This document shows, piece by piece, positions 43,568-54,251 of a stretch of DNA of 64,000 bases; within the stretch, counting starts at the first letter, position 1, and the number at the start of each line of letters is the position of its first letter. Source of the stretch: Streptomyces sp. STR69 (lineage in GTDB: Bacteria > Actinomycetota > Actinomycetes > Streptomycetales > Streptomycetaceae); contig NZ_JALJRY010000014.1 of the NCBI RefSeq assembly GCF_024519455.1, positions 186,001 to 250,000 of the forward strand. Reading direction: 5' to 3'. A program made the translations under genes and the position numbers. Below the pieces are notes generated by a model. That model was not told the origin of the DNA. It was given only the letters and a program-made list of their open reading frames with translations, and did no database searches.

Positions 43568-44317
43568 CTAGAGCGTGTGTTCGCGGGCGCGTCGGGCCGC
43601 CTCACGGATCGGACCGGTGTGCACGGGGCCGTGGCCGGGCAGCAGGGTGTCGGCGTCGAGCGCTTCGAGGACGTCCAGCGAGGCGAGGGCACGGTCGCGC
43701 TCGTGGTGGAACATGCCGGGGAGCAGCTGCGGGCCCTTGATCCGCGAGGTCGGATGGCCGCTGACCAGGGCGTCCCCGGAGATCACGATCCCGCTGTCCG
43801 GGAGATGGAACACGCAGTGCCCGCTCGTGTGGCCGGGGGTGTGCACGGGGACGGGCCGGCCGGGCAGGTCGAGCGGGCCGTCCCCGGCCGGGAACGCCTC
43901 GGCCGCGGCGACCGGATGCTGCTCCATGCCTCCGGAGCGGATCGTGTGCACCGCCCAGGGCAGTACGCCGGGACGCCAGGCGTTCTTCAGTACGTCGCCC
44001 AGTGTCACCTGCTGGAGGAACTCCCGGCGGGCGTGCGGGACTTCGGCCTCGTGCGCGTAGACGGGTGTGCCGTGGGCGCCATGGAGGTACTCCGCCGAGC
44101 CGAGGTGGTCGTTGTGGGCGTGGGTGAGGAGCACCGCCACGACCGCCTTCGCCGAACTCCCCACCTGCTCAAGGGAGTCGAGGACGAGCGAACGGTCCCC
44201 GGGATACCCGGTGTCCACCAACGTGGCCGTGTCGCCGTCCGTGAGGATCACCCAGTTGGTGTTGCTGCCGTGCACGAGATAGGTGGCGTCGGCGACTTGG
44301 CGTACTTCTGCCCGCAT
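43568..44317 (-). CDS. MBL-fold metallo-hydrolase
   Basis: 249 residues with the zinc motif LTHAHNDHLGSAEY (HxHxDH), a second His in HTPGHTSGHCVFH and the metal-bridging Asp in VISGDALVSGH. Glyoxalase II, lactonase and related thioester hydrolases share these features. AAGGAA precedes the ATG. A strong hairpin upstream of it (44396-44452) closes the AlkB transcript. It is followed 9 bp later by DUF4032. Confidence 0.87.
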   Translation of the reverse strand: MRAEVRQVADATYLVHGSNTNWVILTDGDTATLVDTGYPGDRSLVLDSLEQVGSSAKAVVAVLLTHAHNDHLGSAEYLHGAHGTPVYAHEAEVPHARREFLQQVTLGDVLKNAWRPGVLPWAVHTIRSGGMEQHPVAAAEAFPAGDGPLDLPGRPVPVHTPGHTSGHCVFHLPDSGIVISGDALVSGHPTSRIKGPQLLPGMFHHERDRALASLDVLEALDADTLLPGHGPVHTGPIREAARRAREHTL

Positions 44318-44395
44318 GATCGTTCCTTGCCTGGTGGTGCTGTTCGGATCCGGCCAGTGATTCGGGATCCAGCCAACCAGACGCGTAGGGTCTCT

Positions 44396-44452
44396 GCGCG
44401 CGCGGGGGAAGCCGCCTCCGGCACCGTCCGCCGGAGGCGGCCCCCGCGCGCG
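44396..44452 (-). terminator. long GC-rich terminator hairpin after alkB
   Basis: The inner stem GCCGCCTCCGGC/GCCGGAGGCGGC (44411-44422, 44430-44441, 7-nt loop) extends outward past a short bulge into a second paired segment built from GCGCGCG and CGCGCGC. It starts 24 bp after the AlkB stop on the minus strand. Confidence 0.65.
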
Positions 44453-44475
44453 TCCGAAGCGGCCGCCTCTCCGCC

Positions 44476-45105
44476 TCAGCGCACGCCGTGCGGGCGGAAC
44501 TGCACGCTGATGCGCGGTCCCGCGGCTCGGGTGGTCTTGGGGACGCAGTGCTCCCAGGTCCGCTGACAGGAGCCGCCCATCACGATCAGATCGCCGTGCC
44601 CCAGCGCGTGCCGCACCGACGCGCCGCCGCGCAGCGGACGCAACAGCAGGTCGCGGGGCGCGCCCACGGACAGGATGGCCACCATCGTGTCCACGCGGGC
44701 ACCCCGCCCGATCCGGTCACCGTGCCAGGCGACACTGTCCCGGCCGTCCCGGTAGTAGCACAGCCCGGACGTGGTGAAGGGCTCGCCCAACTCCCGTGCG
44801 TAGTACGCCGAGAGCGCGTCCCGGGCCTCGGCCAGCACGGGATGCGGCAGCGCGTCGTCCGCACCGTAGAAGGCCAGCAGCCGGGGTACGGCAACGACCT
44901 GGTCGTACATCTGACGGCGCTCGGCGCGCCACGGCACCTCGGCGGCCAGTTCCTCGAACAGGGTGTCGGCGCCGCTCAGCCAGCCGGGCAGCACGTCGAT
45001 CCAGGCACCGAGACCCAGCGTGGTGCGGCGGATCCCGTGGAGGGGGCCGAGGCGGAGTCGGTCGGTCTGGTCGAAGAGGGAGCCCTGGAGGTGGTGCGCG
45101 GTCAT
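44476..45105 (-). CDS. alkB: AlkB-like Fe(II)/2-oxoglutarate dioxygenase
   Basis: 209 residues, repairs alkylated DNA or RNA bases by oxidative demethylation. Iron ligands are seen in VAWHGDRIG (HxD) and WEHCVPK (distal His), and the 2-oxoglutarate-binding Arg in GPRISVQFR. The substrate-recognition region SGLCYYRDGRDSVAW is typical. It is separated from the MBL gene by a terminator and divergent from the TetR gene. No Shine-Dalgarno site is obvious, so a weak or leaderless start is possible. Confidence 0.87.
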   Translation of the reverse strand: MTAHHLQGSLFDQTDRLRLGPLHGIRRTTLGLGAWIDVLPGWLSGADTLFEELAAEVPWRAERRQMYDQVVAVPRLLAFYGADDALPHPVLAEARDALSAYYARELGEPFTTSGLCYYRDGRDSVAWHGDRIGRGARVDTMVAILSVGAPRDLLLRPLRGGASVRHALGHGDLIVMGGSCQRTWEHCVPKTTRAAGPRISVQFRPHGVR

Positions 45106-45170
45106 GGAACCAGCGTACCCCTTATTCGAATGTCTGTTCCAATCTGAACCTGGCTCTTTTGATGCATCGG

Positions 45171-45183
45171 TGTATCGGATACA
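45171..45183. promoter_or_regulatory. TGTATC-G-GATACA palindrome, TetR operator candidate
   Basis: Perfect 13-bp odd dyad 27 bp upstream of the TetR start codon, in the divergent region with alkB. A further partial copy, GTATCG, occurs at about 45189-45194. Confidence 0.55.
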
Positions 45184-45209
45184 TTCGCGTATCGAACGGA
45201 GGTCCGGGC

Positions 45210-45836
45210 ATGGTTACCGAGATGACGCCCAAGCGTGTGACCAGGCGCCGTGTCCGCACACGGGCCAACCTGCTGGACGCCGCGTTCGCCGTGTTCGCCG
45301 CGAAAGGCTTCGGCCGGGTCTCCATCGAGGAGGTCTGCGAGGCCGCCGGCTACAGCAGGGGCGCCTTCTACTCGAACTTCGACAGCCTGGACGAGTTGTT
45401 CTTCGCCCTCTACCAGGAGCGGGCCGAGCTGATCGCGGACCAGGTCTCCGGTGCCTTCGCCCTCGACGGACCGGACCTCGACGTACCGGCCGCCGTGGAC
45501 CGGGTCACCGACGTGCTCCTCCTCGACCTGGACTGGCTCCTGGTCAAGACGGACTTCCTGGTGCACGCGGCCCGCAACCCGGCCGTCGCGCAGAGCCTGC
45601 TCGACCACCGGGCCCGGCTGCGCGCGGCGATCGCCGATCGGCTCGCCCGAGCGGCCGGCCGGTTCGAACTGCCCACCGTGCTCGACCATGTCGACAGCGC
45701 GGCCCACGCGGTGATCGCCGCGTACGACGGAGTCACCACCCAACTGCTGCTGGACAAGGACGTGGAGCACGCCCGTGTCTGGCTCAAGCAACTACTCACC
45801 GCGCTGCTGACCGACGGCAGCCGCGCCCTCGAATGA
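45210..45836 (+). CDS. TetR/AcrR-family regulator
   Basis: 208 residues from ATG 45210, with GGAGG upstream. Helix-turn-helix: GFGRVSIEEVCEAAGYSRG, then AFYSNFDSLDELFFALYQER. The ligand domain is all-helical. The gene is followed by the FAD dehydrogenase, whose reading frame opens in the ATGA overlapping its stop, so the two are cotranscribed. It likely controls this operon through the palindrome in front of it. Confidence 0.9.
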   Translation: MVTEMTPKRVTRRRVRTRANLLDAAFAVFAAKGFGRVSIEEVCEAAGYSRGAFYSNFDSLDELFFALYQERAELIADQVSGAFALDGPDLDVPAAVDRVTDVLLLDLDWLLVKTDFLVHAARNPAVAQSLLDHRARLRAAIADRLARAAGRFELPTVLDHVDSAAHAVIAAYDGVTTQLLLDKDVEHARVWLKQLLTALLTDGSRALE

Positions 45837-45853
45837 GAAAGGCAACGGTCGCC

Positions 45854-47527
45854 ATGGATGCGGACGTCATCGTCGTCGGAGCCGGTCTGGCCGGTCTGGT
45901 CGCGGCCCATGAACTGACCAGCCAGGGACGCCGGGTCGCGCTCGTCGACCAGGAGAACGCCGCCAACCTCGGCGGGCAGGCGTTCTGGTCCTTCGGCGGG
46001 CTGTTCCTCGTCGACTCGCCGGAACAGCGCCGCCTCGGCATCAAGGACTCCTTCGACCTGGCCTGGAACGACTGGCAGGGCAGCGCCGGCTTCGACCGCG
46101 TCGACGACGAGGACTCGTGGGCGGTGCGCTGGGCGCGCGCCTACGTGGAGTTCGCGGCCGGCGAGAAGCGGACCTGGCTCGACGGGCACGGCATCAAGCT
46201 GCTGCCCACCGTCGGCTGGGCGGAACGCGGCGACCTGCGCGCCCACGGACACGGCAACTCCGTCCCGCGCTTCCACGTCACCTGGGGCACCGGCACCGGA
46301 GTCGTCGAACCCTTCGTGAACTACGCCAGGCAGGCCGCCCGCGACGGGCTCCTCACCTTCTACTACCGCCACCAGGTGGACGAGTTGGTCGTCGCGGAGG
46401 GCGAGGCGCGCGGCGTTCGCGGCACCGTCCTCGCCGAGGACGACTCGCCGCGCGGTGTCTCCTCCAGCCGCGAGGCCATCGGCGAGTTCGAACTCACCGC
46501 GCAGGCCGTCGTCGTCACCACCGGCGGCATCGGCGCCAACCACGACATCGTCCGCCGCTACTGGCCCGAACGCCTCGGCACCCCGCCCACCGAGATGGTC
46601 ACCGGCGTCCCCGCCTACGTCGACGGCCGGATGCTCGACATCAGCGCCGAAGCGGGCGCACGCCTGGTCAACCGCGACCGCATGTGGCACTACACCGAGG
46701 GCCTGCAGAACTGGAACCCGGTCTGGCCCGGCCACGGCATCCGCATCCTGCCCGGCCCGTCCTCCCTCTGGTTCGACGCCCTCGGCCGCCGCCTGCCCGA
46801 CCCGTGCCTGCCGGGTTACGACACCCTCAACACCCTCAAGTACCTGCGGACGACAGCGGACTTGGCGGAGCACGACCACTCCTGGTTCATCCTCACCCAG
46901 AAGATCATCGAGAAGGAGTTCGCGCTGTCGGGCTCCGAGCAGAACCCCGACATCACCGCCAAGGACAAGAAGGCGGTCCTGCGCGACCGGCTGCTCGGCA
47001 AGGGCGCGCCCGGCCCGGTGGACGCCTTCCTGCGCAAGGGTGCGGACTTCGTGACCGCCGGCAACCTGGAGCAACTGGTGGAGAAAATGAACCAGTTGAC
47101 CGACAAGCCGCTCCTGGACGCGGCCGTGGTGCGGCGCCAGATCGAGGCCCGCGACCTCCAGATGGCCAACCCGTACAGCAAGGACTCCCAGATCCAGGGC
47201 ATCCGCAACGCCCGCCGCTACATCGGCGACCGCCTGGGCCGCGTGGCCACCCCGCACCGCATCCTCGACCCGGCCGCAGGCCCCCTCATCGGCGTCAAGC
47301 TGCACGTCCTGACCCGCAAGACCCTCGGCGGGATCCAGACCGACCTCGACTCCCGGGCCCTCGGCGCCGACGGAACGCCGATCGGCGGACTCTACGCGGC
47401 GGGGGAGGTGGCCGGCTTCGGCGGCGGTGGCGTGCACGGGTACAACGCCCTCGAAGGCACCTTCCTCGGCGGCTGCCTCTTCTCCGGGCGCGCGGCGGGC
47501 CGCGCGGCGGCCAAGCAGACCGCCTGA
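45854..47527 (+). CDS. FAD-dependent dehydrogenase (KstD/fumarate-reductase-like)
   Basis: 557 residues from ATG 45854, which has AAAGG upstream; an ATG at 45833 overlapping the TetR stop lacks a ribosome site. N-terminal Rossmann motif VIVVGAGLAGLVAAHEL and a GGQAFWSFGG loop. The C-terminal FAD contact is IGGLYAAGEVAGFGGGGVHG, quoted in parts: GGLYAAGEVAG and GGGGVHGYNAL. Similar actinobacterial proteins are annotated as 3-ketosteroid-dehydrogenase-like or flavocytochrome c-like. The substrate is unknown. Operon with the TetR gene. Confidence 0.8.
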   Translation: MDADVIVVGAGLAGLVAAHELTSQGRRVALVDQENAANLGGQAFWSFGGLFLVDSPEQRRLGIKDSFDLAWNDWQGSAGFDRVDDEDSWAVRWARAYVEFAAGEKRTWLDGHGIKLLPTVGWAERGDLRAHGHGNSVPRFHVTWGTGTGVVEPFVNYARQAARDGLLTFYYRHQVDELVVAEGEARGVRGTVLAEDDSPRGVSSSREAIGEFELTAQAVVVTTGGIGANHDIVRRYWPERLGTPPTEMVTGVPAYVDGRMLDISAEAGARLVNRDRMWHYTEGLQNWNPVWPGHGIRILPGPSSLWFDALGRRLPDPCLPGYDTLNTLKYLRTTADLAEHDHSWFILTQKIIEKEFALSGSEQNPDITAKDKKAVLRDRLLGKGAPGPVDAFLRKGADFVTAGNLEQLVEKMNQLTDKPLLDAAVVRRQIEARDLQMANPYSKDSQIQGIRNARRYIGDRLGRVATPHRILDPAAGPLIGVKLHVLTRKTLGGIQTDLDSRALGADGTPIGGLYAAGEVAGFGGGGVHGYNALEGTFLGGCLFSGRAAGRAAAKQTA

Positions 47528-47539
47528 CCGGACACCACG

Positions 47540-47570
47540 GCCCGCCTCCTCAGCTGCCGAGGAGGCGGGC
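47540..47570. terminator. 12-bp bidirectional terminator between converging genes
   Basis: GCCCGCCTCCTC (47540-47551) pairs perfectly with GAGGAGGCGGGC (47559-47570), 7-nt loop. The right arm overlaps the last codons of the DUF488 gene. Confidence 0.7.
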
Positions 47571-47900
47571 CAGCACCGCCGCGTGACTCTCCTGCGGCGA
47601 CTTGACCGCCGTCAGTAGGGTCACCGGGCCCATACGGACCAAGTTCCCCAAGGTGTGCAGGAGTTGAGCCGCCTCGGGATCGGCGAGTTCCGCCTCGTAG
47701 CGACTGGTGAACTCCTCGTACGACCCCTCACCCGCGTGGTACCAGCGGCGCAGTTCGTTCGACGGGGTGAGGGCCTTGGGCCACTCGTCGACGCGGGCCG
47801 CGTCCTTGGACAGGCCGCGCGGCCACAGCCGGTCGACCAGGACGCGGACGCCGTCCTCCGGCTCGGGCGGATCGTAGACACGGCGCACGCGTACGGTCAC
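47550..47900 (-). CDS. DUF488 family protein
   Basis: 116 residues, small cytosolic protein of the DUF488/MarR-associated family. Conserved start VRVRRVYDPPEP, then RVLVDRLWPRGLSK and a C-terminal MGPVTLLTAVKSPQESHAAVL. Function unknown. It converges on the FAD dehydrogenase and shares a terminator stem with it. Confidence 0.85.
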   Translation of the reverse strand: MTVRVRRVYDPPEPEDGVRVLVDRLWPRGLSKDAARVDEWPKALTPSNELRRWYHAGEGSYEEFTSRYEAELADPEAAQLLHTLGNLVRMGPVTLLTAVKSPQESHAAVLARLLGS

Positions 47901-48225
47901 GGGCGGGGCTCCCTCGGGTGGCGGTGGTGCCGTGAGCCTACGTCCGGGCGGGCACGGTTCGCGCAGCCGCTCGCCGGTGGAACGGAAGTCGCCGAGGGCG
48001 GCTGGGCAGCCGTCGTGAAGGAAACGGAAGGTCTTGCCGACCGGTCCGCACGCCCGGAAGCGGAGAGCCGTGACAGGAGTGGGGTGTGTCGACTCCGGTG
48101 GGGGATGGGCTGATGGTCCTCACTGACGCCCGCTGGGCCCAAGCGGCGTGGGCTGCGCTAGGGCGACGCTGGCGTTGTCGACGGAGTGAATCGCAACAGA
48201 TCGTAAATAGCGGGAGGAAACGGCC

Positions 48226-48886
48226 ATGGGTGATTTCAGGGTCAAGGAAGTCATGACCCGCGAGGTCGTGCGCGCCCGCCGCGACACACCGTTCAAGGAA
48301 GTCGCCCGGCTGCTGGCGGAGCACCGCATCAGCGGACTGCCGGTGGTGGACGACCAGGAGAAGGTCGTCGGGGTGATCTCCGAGACCGACCTGCTCTACC
48401 ACCAGGTTCGGCAGGATCCGGACCGCCGGCACAGGCGTTTCCACGTGCCACGGCCGAACCGTTCCGCGCGCTCGGCCGCGGCCAAGGCCTGGGCCAGGAC
48501 CGCGGAGCAGCTCATGACACGACCCGCGTTCATCGTCGCCCCGGAGCAGCACGTGACGGACGCCGCTTCGATGATGGATCTGCACCATGTGGCGCGGCTG
48601 CCCGTGGTGGACGACGAGGACCGTCTGGTCGGCATCGTCACCAGGGGCAACCTGTTGAAGCTCTTCCTGCGCCCGGACGCGGAGATCGGCCGGGACGTCG
48701 TCGACCGGCTGGTCCGGGGGATCGACTGTCCCCGGTACGAGGTGGACGCCGCTGTCGCCGACGGGGTGGTGACGCTGCGGGGACACCTGGCGCGACGCGG
48801 CGACGCCCGGCTCGCGGCGCGGATCGCCGGACAGGTGGACGGCGTCGTCGCGATCACGGACCACCTCACCTACGACTCGGACGGGC

Positions 48887-48897
<11 letters not shown>
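48226..48897 (+). CDS. CBS-pair protein with C-terminal BON domain
   Basis: 223 residues. Two CBS motifs bind adenine nucleotides: VKEVMTREVVRARRDTPFKE...ISGLPVVDDQEKVVGVI and MTRPAFIVAPEQHVTDAA...VARLPVVDDEDRLVGIVT (fragments quoted). A BON-like domain follows (ADGVVTLRGHLARRGDARLAARI). Such proteins sense energy charge and may act at the membrane; in several actinobacteria they belong to hypoxia regulons. GGGAGGAAAC precedes the ATG. The 3' end overlaps the convergent ABC gene by 11 bp. Confidence 0.87.
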
Positions 48898-50134
<1,237 letters not shown>

Positions 50135-50190
50135 GATCTTCTCCTCCCCTGAACGTCTCCCCCAGACCCAGGCTGGAACGGGAGTCGGCA

Positions 50191-50949
50191 GTGCGGCAGG
50201 ACCCGGACGACCCCTCCGTGGTGCCGGTCGGCCCATTGGCCACGGCCGAGTACCGCACAAGGCTTGGACCGACGGACGCGGAAGGGGGGGGAGGGGAGGA
50301 GATGTTCCGGTCCCGGGTGGGGCCCTCCAGGCCCGGACACCCGAACACCGACACGGTGCCGCTGATCCCGGCGGCCCACCCGGCCACGGGGGAGGACGGC
50401 TCCGACCCCGTCTTCGTCGACTCCAGCGGACGCCGTGGTCGGCGCATCCGGCGCGTCGCCTATACGGCCGCCGCGCTGTGTGCCGCGTACACCGGCGTAC
50501 TCGCGCTCAGCTTCATGGGCGCGACGCCGTTCGCCCCACGCACCGTACTGCCCGTACCGGGGCTGCCCTCCGACAAGCCCGGTACCGTGACCGAGACCCC
50601 GCGCGGCGATCTGCCGGCCGAGTCCGTGGCCCCGTCCTCCGGCGGCGTGTCGGTGTCCCCGTCCGCGCTTCCCGGACCGACGGCCCTGCCCACGGACCCG
50701 CCCTCGGGCGGCAGCCCCTCCGCCCCGGCGACGGGCCCCGTCACCTCACCCGCGCCCACGGCGAGTTCCTCACCGACCGGCTCTTCGCCCACGACCGGCC
50801 CGACGGGCTCCGGCAGTCCGTCCGGCACCGGTCCCACGGCTTCGGGCGGGACGTCGACTGCCACCTCCGGGAGTTCAGGCGGCACGCCCAGCGGCTCGCC
50901 GGACGACGGGGAGTCACCCGGCATCTCCACTGTCCCTGCGGGGACTTGA
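50191..50949 (+). CDS. membrane-anchored Pro/Ser/Thr-rich protein (MatA-like position)
   Basis: 252 residues from GTG 50191, with GGGAG upstream. The first 90 residues are polar and charged (Gly/Arg/Asp rich). One membrane segment follows (AYTAAALCAAYTGVLALSF, about 90-108), then about 140 residues made almost only of P, S, T, G and A with no Cys. A cell-wall-spanning stalk is plausible. The stop overlaps the ATG of the polysaccharide gene (TGATG), so the two are coupled. Position and pairing recall Streptomyces matA, but I am not certain of that match. Confidence 0.6.
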   Translation: MRQDPDDPSVVPVGPLATAEYRTRLGPTDAEGGGGEEMFRSRVGPSRPGHPNTDTVPLIPAAHPATGEDGSDPVFVDSSGRRGRRIRRVAYTAAALCAAYTGVLALSFMGATPFAPRTVLPVPGLPSDKPGTVTETPRGDLPAESVAPSSGGVSVSPSALPGPTALPTDPPSGGSPSAPATGPVTSPAPTASSSPTGSSPTTGPTGSGSPSGTGPTASGGTSTATSGSSGGTPSGSPDDGESPGISTVPAGT

Positions 50950-53900
50950 TGAGCGCGCGGCAGCCGGGGCTCACCACCGGCACACGAGGGAGTCGCCGCG
51001 GCACCGCCTCCCGCCCGCGGATCGTGTCGCTGCTCGTGGTCCTGGCCGTGATGACGGGCGTCCTGCTGCTGAACGGCTACACGCACGGCGAGTTCGCCGC
51101 CGACCACCGGGTGCACCCGCCGGTGGCGGCCGACCGGGTGCCGGCGAAGGTGCTCCACGGCGGCCCCGTGATCGACACCACCGGCTCCGTCACGCGCAGC
51201 CACCGGATGCCGGACCGGACCGTCGCCCTGACCTTCGACGACGGCCCCGACCCGACCTGGACCCCGAAGATCCTGGACGTGCTCGACCACTACGGCGTCA
51301 GGGGCACCTTCTTCGTGACCGGCGCGGCGACCGCCCGCGAACCCGGCCTCGTACGCCGGATGGTGACCTCCGGACAGGAGGTCGGCGTGCACACCTTCAC
51401 CCACCCCGACCTCGTGTACCAGTCGGGTTCCCGCACGGACCGCGAACTGGCCCAGACCCAGCTCGCGTTGGCGGGAGCGGCCGGTATCCACAGCTCGCTC
51501 GTCCGCCCGCCCTACTCGGCCCACGCGGCGGACCTGGACGACCTCTCCTGGTCCGTGGTCCGGCAGTTGGGCGCGAAGGGGTACATCACCGCCCTCGTCG
51601 ACATCGACACCGAGGACTGGCGCCGGCCCGGCGCGACCGACATCGCGGACAGCGTCACAGGGAGGCTGAACGGGCAGGGTGCCGTAGTACTGCTGCACGA
51701 CGCCGGCGGCGACCGCTCCCGGACCGTCCGCGCCCTGGACACCCTGATACCCGAACTCCTCGGCCGGGGCTACCGGTTCACCACCGTCACCGGCGGGCTG
51801 GGCGCGGGCAGCGCCCATCACCCGGTCTCCGGCGCGGAGTTGTGGAGCGGCCGGGTCTTCGTGACGGCCGTGGCCGTCGGCGAGTGGCTCGTGCCCGCGC
51901 TGGCAACGCTGATGGCCCTGGTGGGCGGCCTGATGCTGCTGCGCTTCGCGGCCATGCTGGTGTTCGCCCGCCGCCACGCCCGGCGGCGCCGCGATCCGGG
52001 CTTCTCCTGGGGGCCGGAGATCACCGAACCCGTGAGCGTGGTGATCCCCGCCTACAACGAGCGGAAGTGCATAGCCCACACCGTGCAGTCCGTGGTCAAG
52101 AGCGAGCACCCCGTCGAGGTCGTCGTGGTCGACGACGGTTCCACGGACGGCACGGCCGAGACGGTGGAGGCACTCGCGCTGCCCGGCGTCACCGTCGTAC
52201 GACAGGCCAACCGCGGCAAGTCGGCCGCGCTCAACACAGGTGTGGCCAGGGCCTCGTACCCGCTGATCGTGATGATGGACGGCGACACCGTCTTCGAGCC
52301 GGACACCGTGCACCGGCTGGTGCAGCCCTTCGCCGACCGGCGGGTGGGGGCGGTGGCCGGCAACACCAAGGTCGGCAACCGGGGTAGCCTGCTGGGCACT
52401 TGGCAGCATCTCGAATACGTGATGGGCCTCAACCTCGACCGCCGCATGTACGACGAGCTCGGCTGCATCCCCACGGTACCGGGGGCCGTCGGCGCGTTCC
52501 GGCGCACCGCACTGAGCCACGTCGGCGGCCTGAGCGACGACACCCTCGCCGAGGACACCGACCTCACCATGGCGCTGCACCGGGGCGGTTGGCACGTGGT
52601 GTACGAGGAGGGTGCCCGCGCCTGGACCGAAGCGCCCGTGACCGTCGGCCAGTTGTGGCGCCAGCGTTACCGGTGGAGCTACGGCACCCTCCAGTCGATG
52701 TGGAAGCACCGTCACGCGGTCGTCGAACGGGGGCACGCGGGACACTTCGGCCGCTACGGACTCGCACTGGTCGTGCTGTTCACCGTGCTCACCCCGCTGC
52801 TTGCTCCCCTCATCGACCTGTTCCTCCTGTACGGACTCCTCTTCCAGGACCCGGTGCGCACCGTGGCCGCCTGGGGCGCGCTGCTCACCGTACAACTGCT
52901 GTGCGCGGCCTACGCGTTGCGGCTCGACGGCGAGAAGCGGCGGGCGCTGTGGGCGCTGCCGTTGCAACAGCTCTTCTACCGGCAGTTCCTCTACGCGGTG
53001 CTCCTCCAGTCGTGCACCACGGCGCTCACCGGCGTCCGGCTGCGCTGGCACAAGCTGCGCCGCACGGGTCAGGTGAGGGCGCCGGGGCCGCCGACACGGG
53101 CAGTGGCATCGACGGCCACCGCCACAACGGCCGCCCCACCGGCGGCGGTTCGCAAGAACGGCGGCCGGAACCTGTATCTGGACTTCCTGCGCGCCGTGGC
53201 CCTGGTCCGCGTGGTGACCTACCACACCTTCAACTGGGCCTGGCTGACCCTGGCGTTCCCGGCCATGGGCGTCATGTTCGCGCTGGCCGGCTCGTTGATG
53301 GCCCGTTCGCTCGACCGTCATGACCGGACCCCGGCGGCGGTGGTGCGGGCGCGCATGCGACGACTGCTGCCGCCGGTGTGGCTGTTCGGCCTCGTCATGG
53401 TCGTCGCGATGCTGCTGACGGGCTGGCGGCCGGACGAGGGCGGCGGCGGGCATGCGGCCGGGTGGGCGCGGATGGCTCTCTGGATCGTGCCGGTGAGCGA
53501 GCCGCCCTTCGCCCACACCGACTGGGCCTGGCAGATCGTCGCCCCGCTCTGGTACATCCGCGCCTACCTCCTGTTCGTGATCCTCTCGCCGCTGCTGCTG
53601 CGGGCGTTCCGCAAAGCGCCCTGGACAGTCGTGGCGACCGCGCTGGGCCTGGCGGTGCTGGCGCAGAGCGAGCTGCTGCCGTTGCCGGCCCGGGTCGAGG
53701 AGCCGTTCACCGACCTGGCCACGTTCGCCGCCTGCTGGCTGCTGGGCTTCGCCCACCACGACGGGCTCGTACGGCGGTTGCCCGCGGCCCGGGTGTGGGT
53801 GGTGGCCGCGGCCGTCATGGCGGTGGGCGGCTGGTTCGCGCTGGCGCACCGGACCGAGGAGGGATACGACCTCGGCTCGATCCCGCTCGGACAGGCCTTC

Positions 53901-54251
53901 TGGTCCTTCGGCTTCGTCCTGTTGCTCCTGCGGCTCGGCCCGCAGAGCGACCGCTGGGTGCGGCGTCACCGGTCGCTGCACGACACCGTGGTGCTGCTCA
54001 ACGCCCGCGCCGTCACGGTCTATCTGTGGCACGAGGTGGCGCTGGTCGTCGGAGTGGTGCTCATCGACCGCATGTGGCGGATCCCCGCGCTGGAGAACTC
54101 CCTGCCGCTCGGCGCCACTTGGTTCCTGTATCTCGCCGCCTGGCCCCTCATCGCCGTGGCCGTACTGCTGGTCGGGTGGGCGGAGGACCGGGCGGCGAAA
54201 CGTCCGGCACGACTGTGGCCACGGCCGGTTCGGCAGACCGAAGGGGCGTGA
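50949..54251 (+). CDS. polysaccharide deacetylase-GT2-acyltransferase fusion (MatB-like)
   Basis: 1100 residues. A membrane helix (24-44) is followed by a NodB deacetylase domain (about 90-280: TFDDGP 95-100, HTFTH 148-152, RPPYS 186-190). Membrane helices (about 297-340) lead to a family 2 processive glycosyltransferase (360-600): VVDDGSTD 393-400, DGD 444-446, EDTD 535-538 and QRYRW 572-576. More helices (600-695) and a linker precede a type 3 O-acyltransferase domain (740-1085, ten or so helices). It should make, deacetylate and O-acylate a beta-glycan such as poly-N-acetylglucosamine. MatB has the first two domains; I cannot say if the third is usual. Confidence 0.85.
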   Translation: MSARQPGLTTGTRGSRRGTASRPRIVSLLVVLAVMTGVLLLNGYTHGEFAADHRVHPPVAADRVPAKVLHGGPVIDTTGSVTRSHRMPDRTVALTFDDGPDPTWTPKILDVLDHYGVRGTFFVTGAATAREPGLVRRMVTSGQEVGVHTFTHPDLVYQSGSRTDRELAQTQLALAGAAGIHSSLVRPPYSAHAADLDDLSWSVVRQLGAKGYITALVDIDTEDWRRPGATDIADSVTGRLNGQGAVVLLHDAGGDRSRTVRALDTLIPELLGRGYRFTTVTGGLGAGSAHHPVSGAELWSGRVFVTAVAVGEWLVPALATLMALVGGLMLLRFAAMLVFARRHARRRRDPGFSWGPEITEPVSVVIPAYNERKCIAHTVQSVVKSEHPVEVVVVDDGSTDGTAETVEALALPGVTVVRQANRGKSAALNTGVARASYPLIVMMDGDTVFEPDTVHRLVQPFADRRVGAVAGNTKVGNRGSLLGTWQHLEYVMGLNLDRRMYDELGCIPTVPGAVGAFRRTALSHVGGLSDDTLAEDTDLTMALHRGGWHVVYEEGARAWTEAPVTVGQLWRQRYRWSYGTLQSMWKHRHAVVERGHAGHFGRYGLALVVLFTVLTPLLAPLIDLFLLYGLLFQDPVRTVAAWGALLTVQLLCAAYALRLDGEKRRALWALPLQQLFYRQFLYAVLLQSCTTALTGVRLRWHKLRRTGQVRAPGPPTRAVASTATATTAAPPAAVRKNGGRNLYLDFLRAVALVRVVTYHTFNWAWLTLAFPAMGVMFALAGSLMARSLDRHDRTPAAVVRARMRRLLPPVWLFGLVMVVAMLLTGWRPDEGGGGHAAGWARMALWIVPVSEPPFAHTDWAWQIVAPLWYIRAYLLFVILSPLLLRAFRKAPWTVVATALGLAVLAQSELLPLPARVEEPFTDLATFAACWLLGFAHHDGLVRRLPAARVWVVAAAVMAVGGWFALAHRTEEGYDLGSIPLGQAFWSFGFVLLLLRLGPQSDRWVRRHRSLHDTVVLLNARAVTVYLWHEVALVVGVVLIDRMWRIPALENSLPLGATWFLYLAAWPLIAVAVLLVGWAEDRAAKRPARLWPRPVRQTEGA

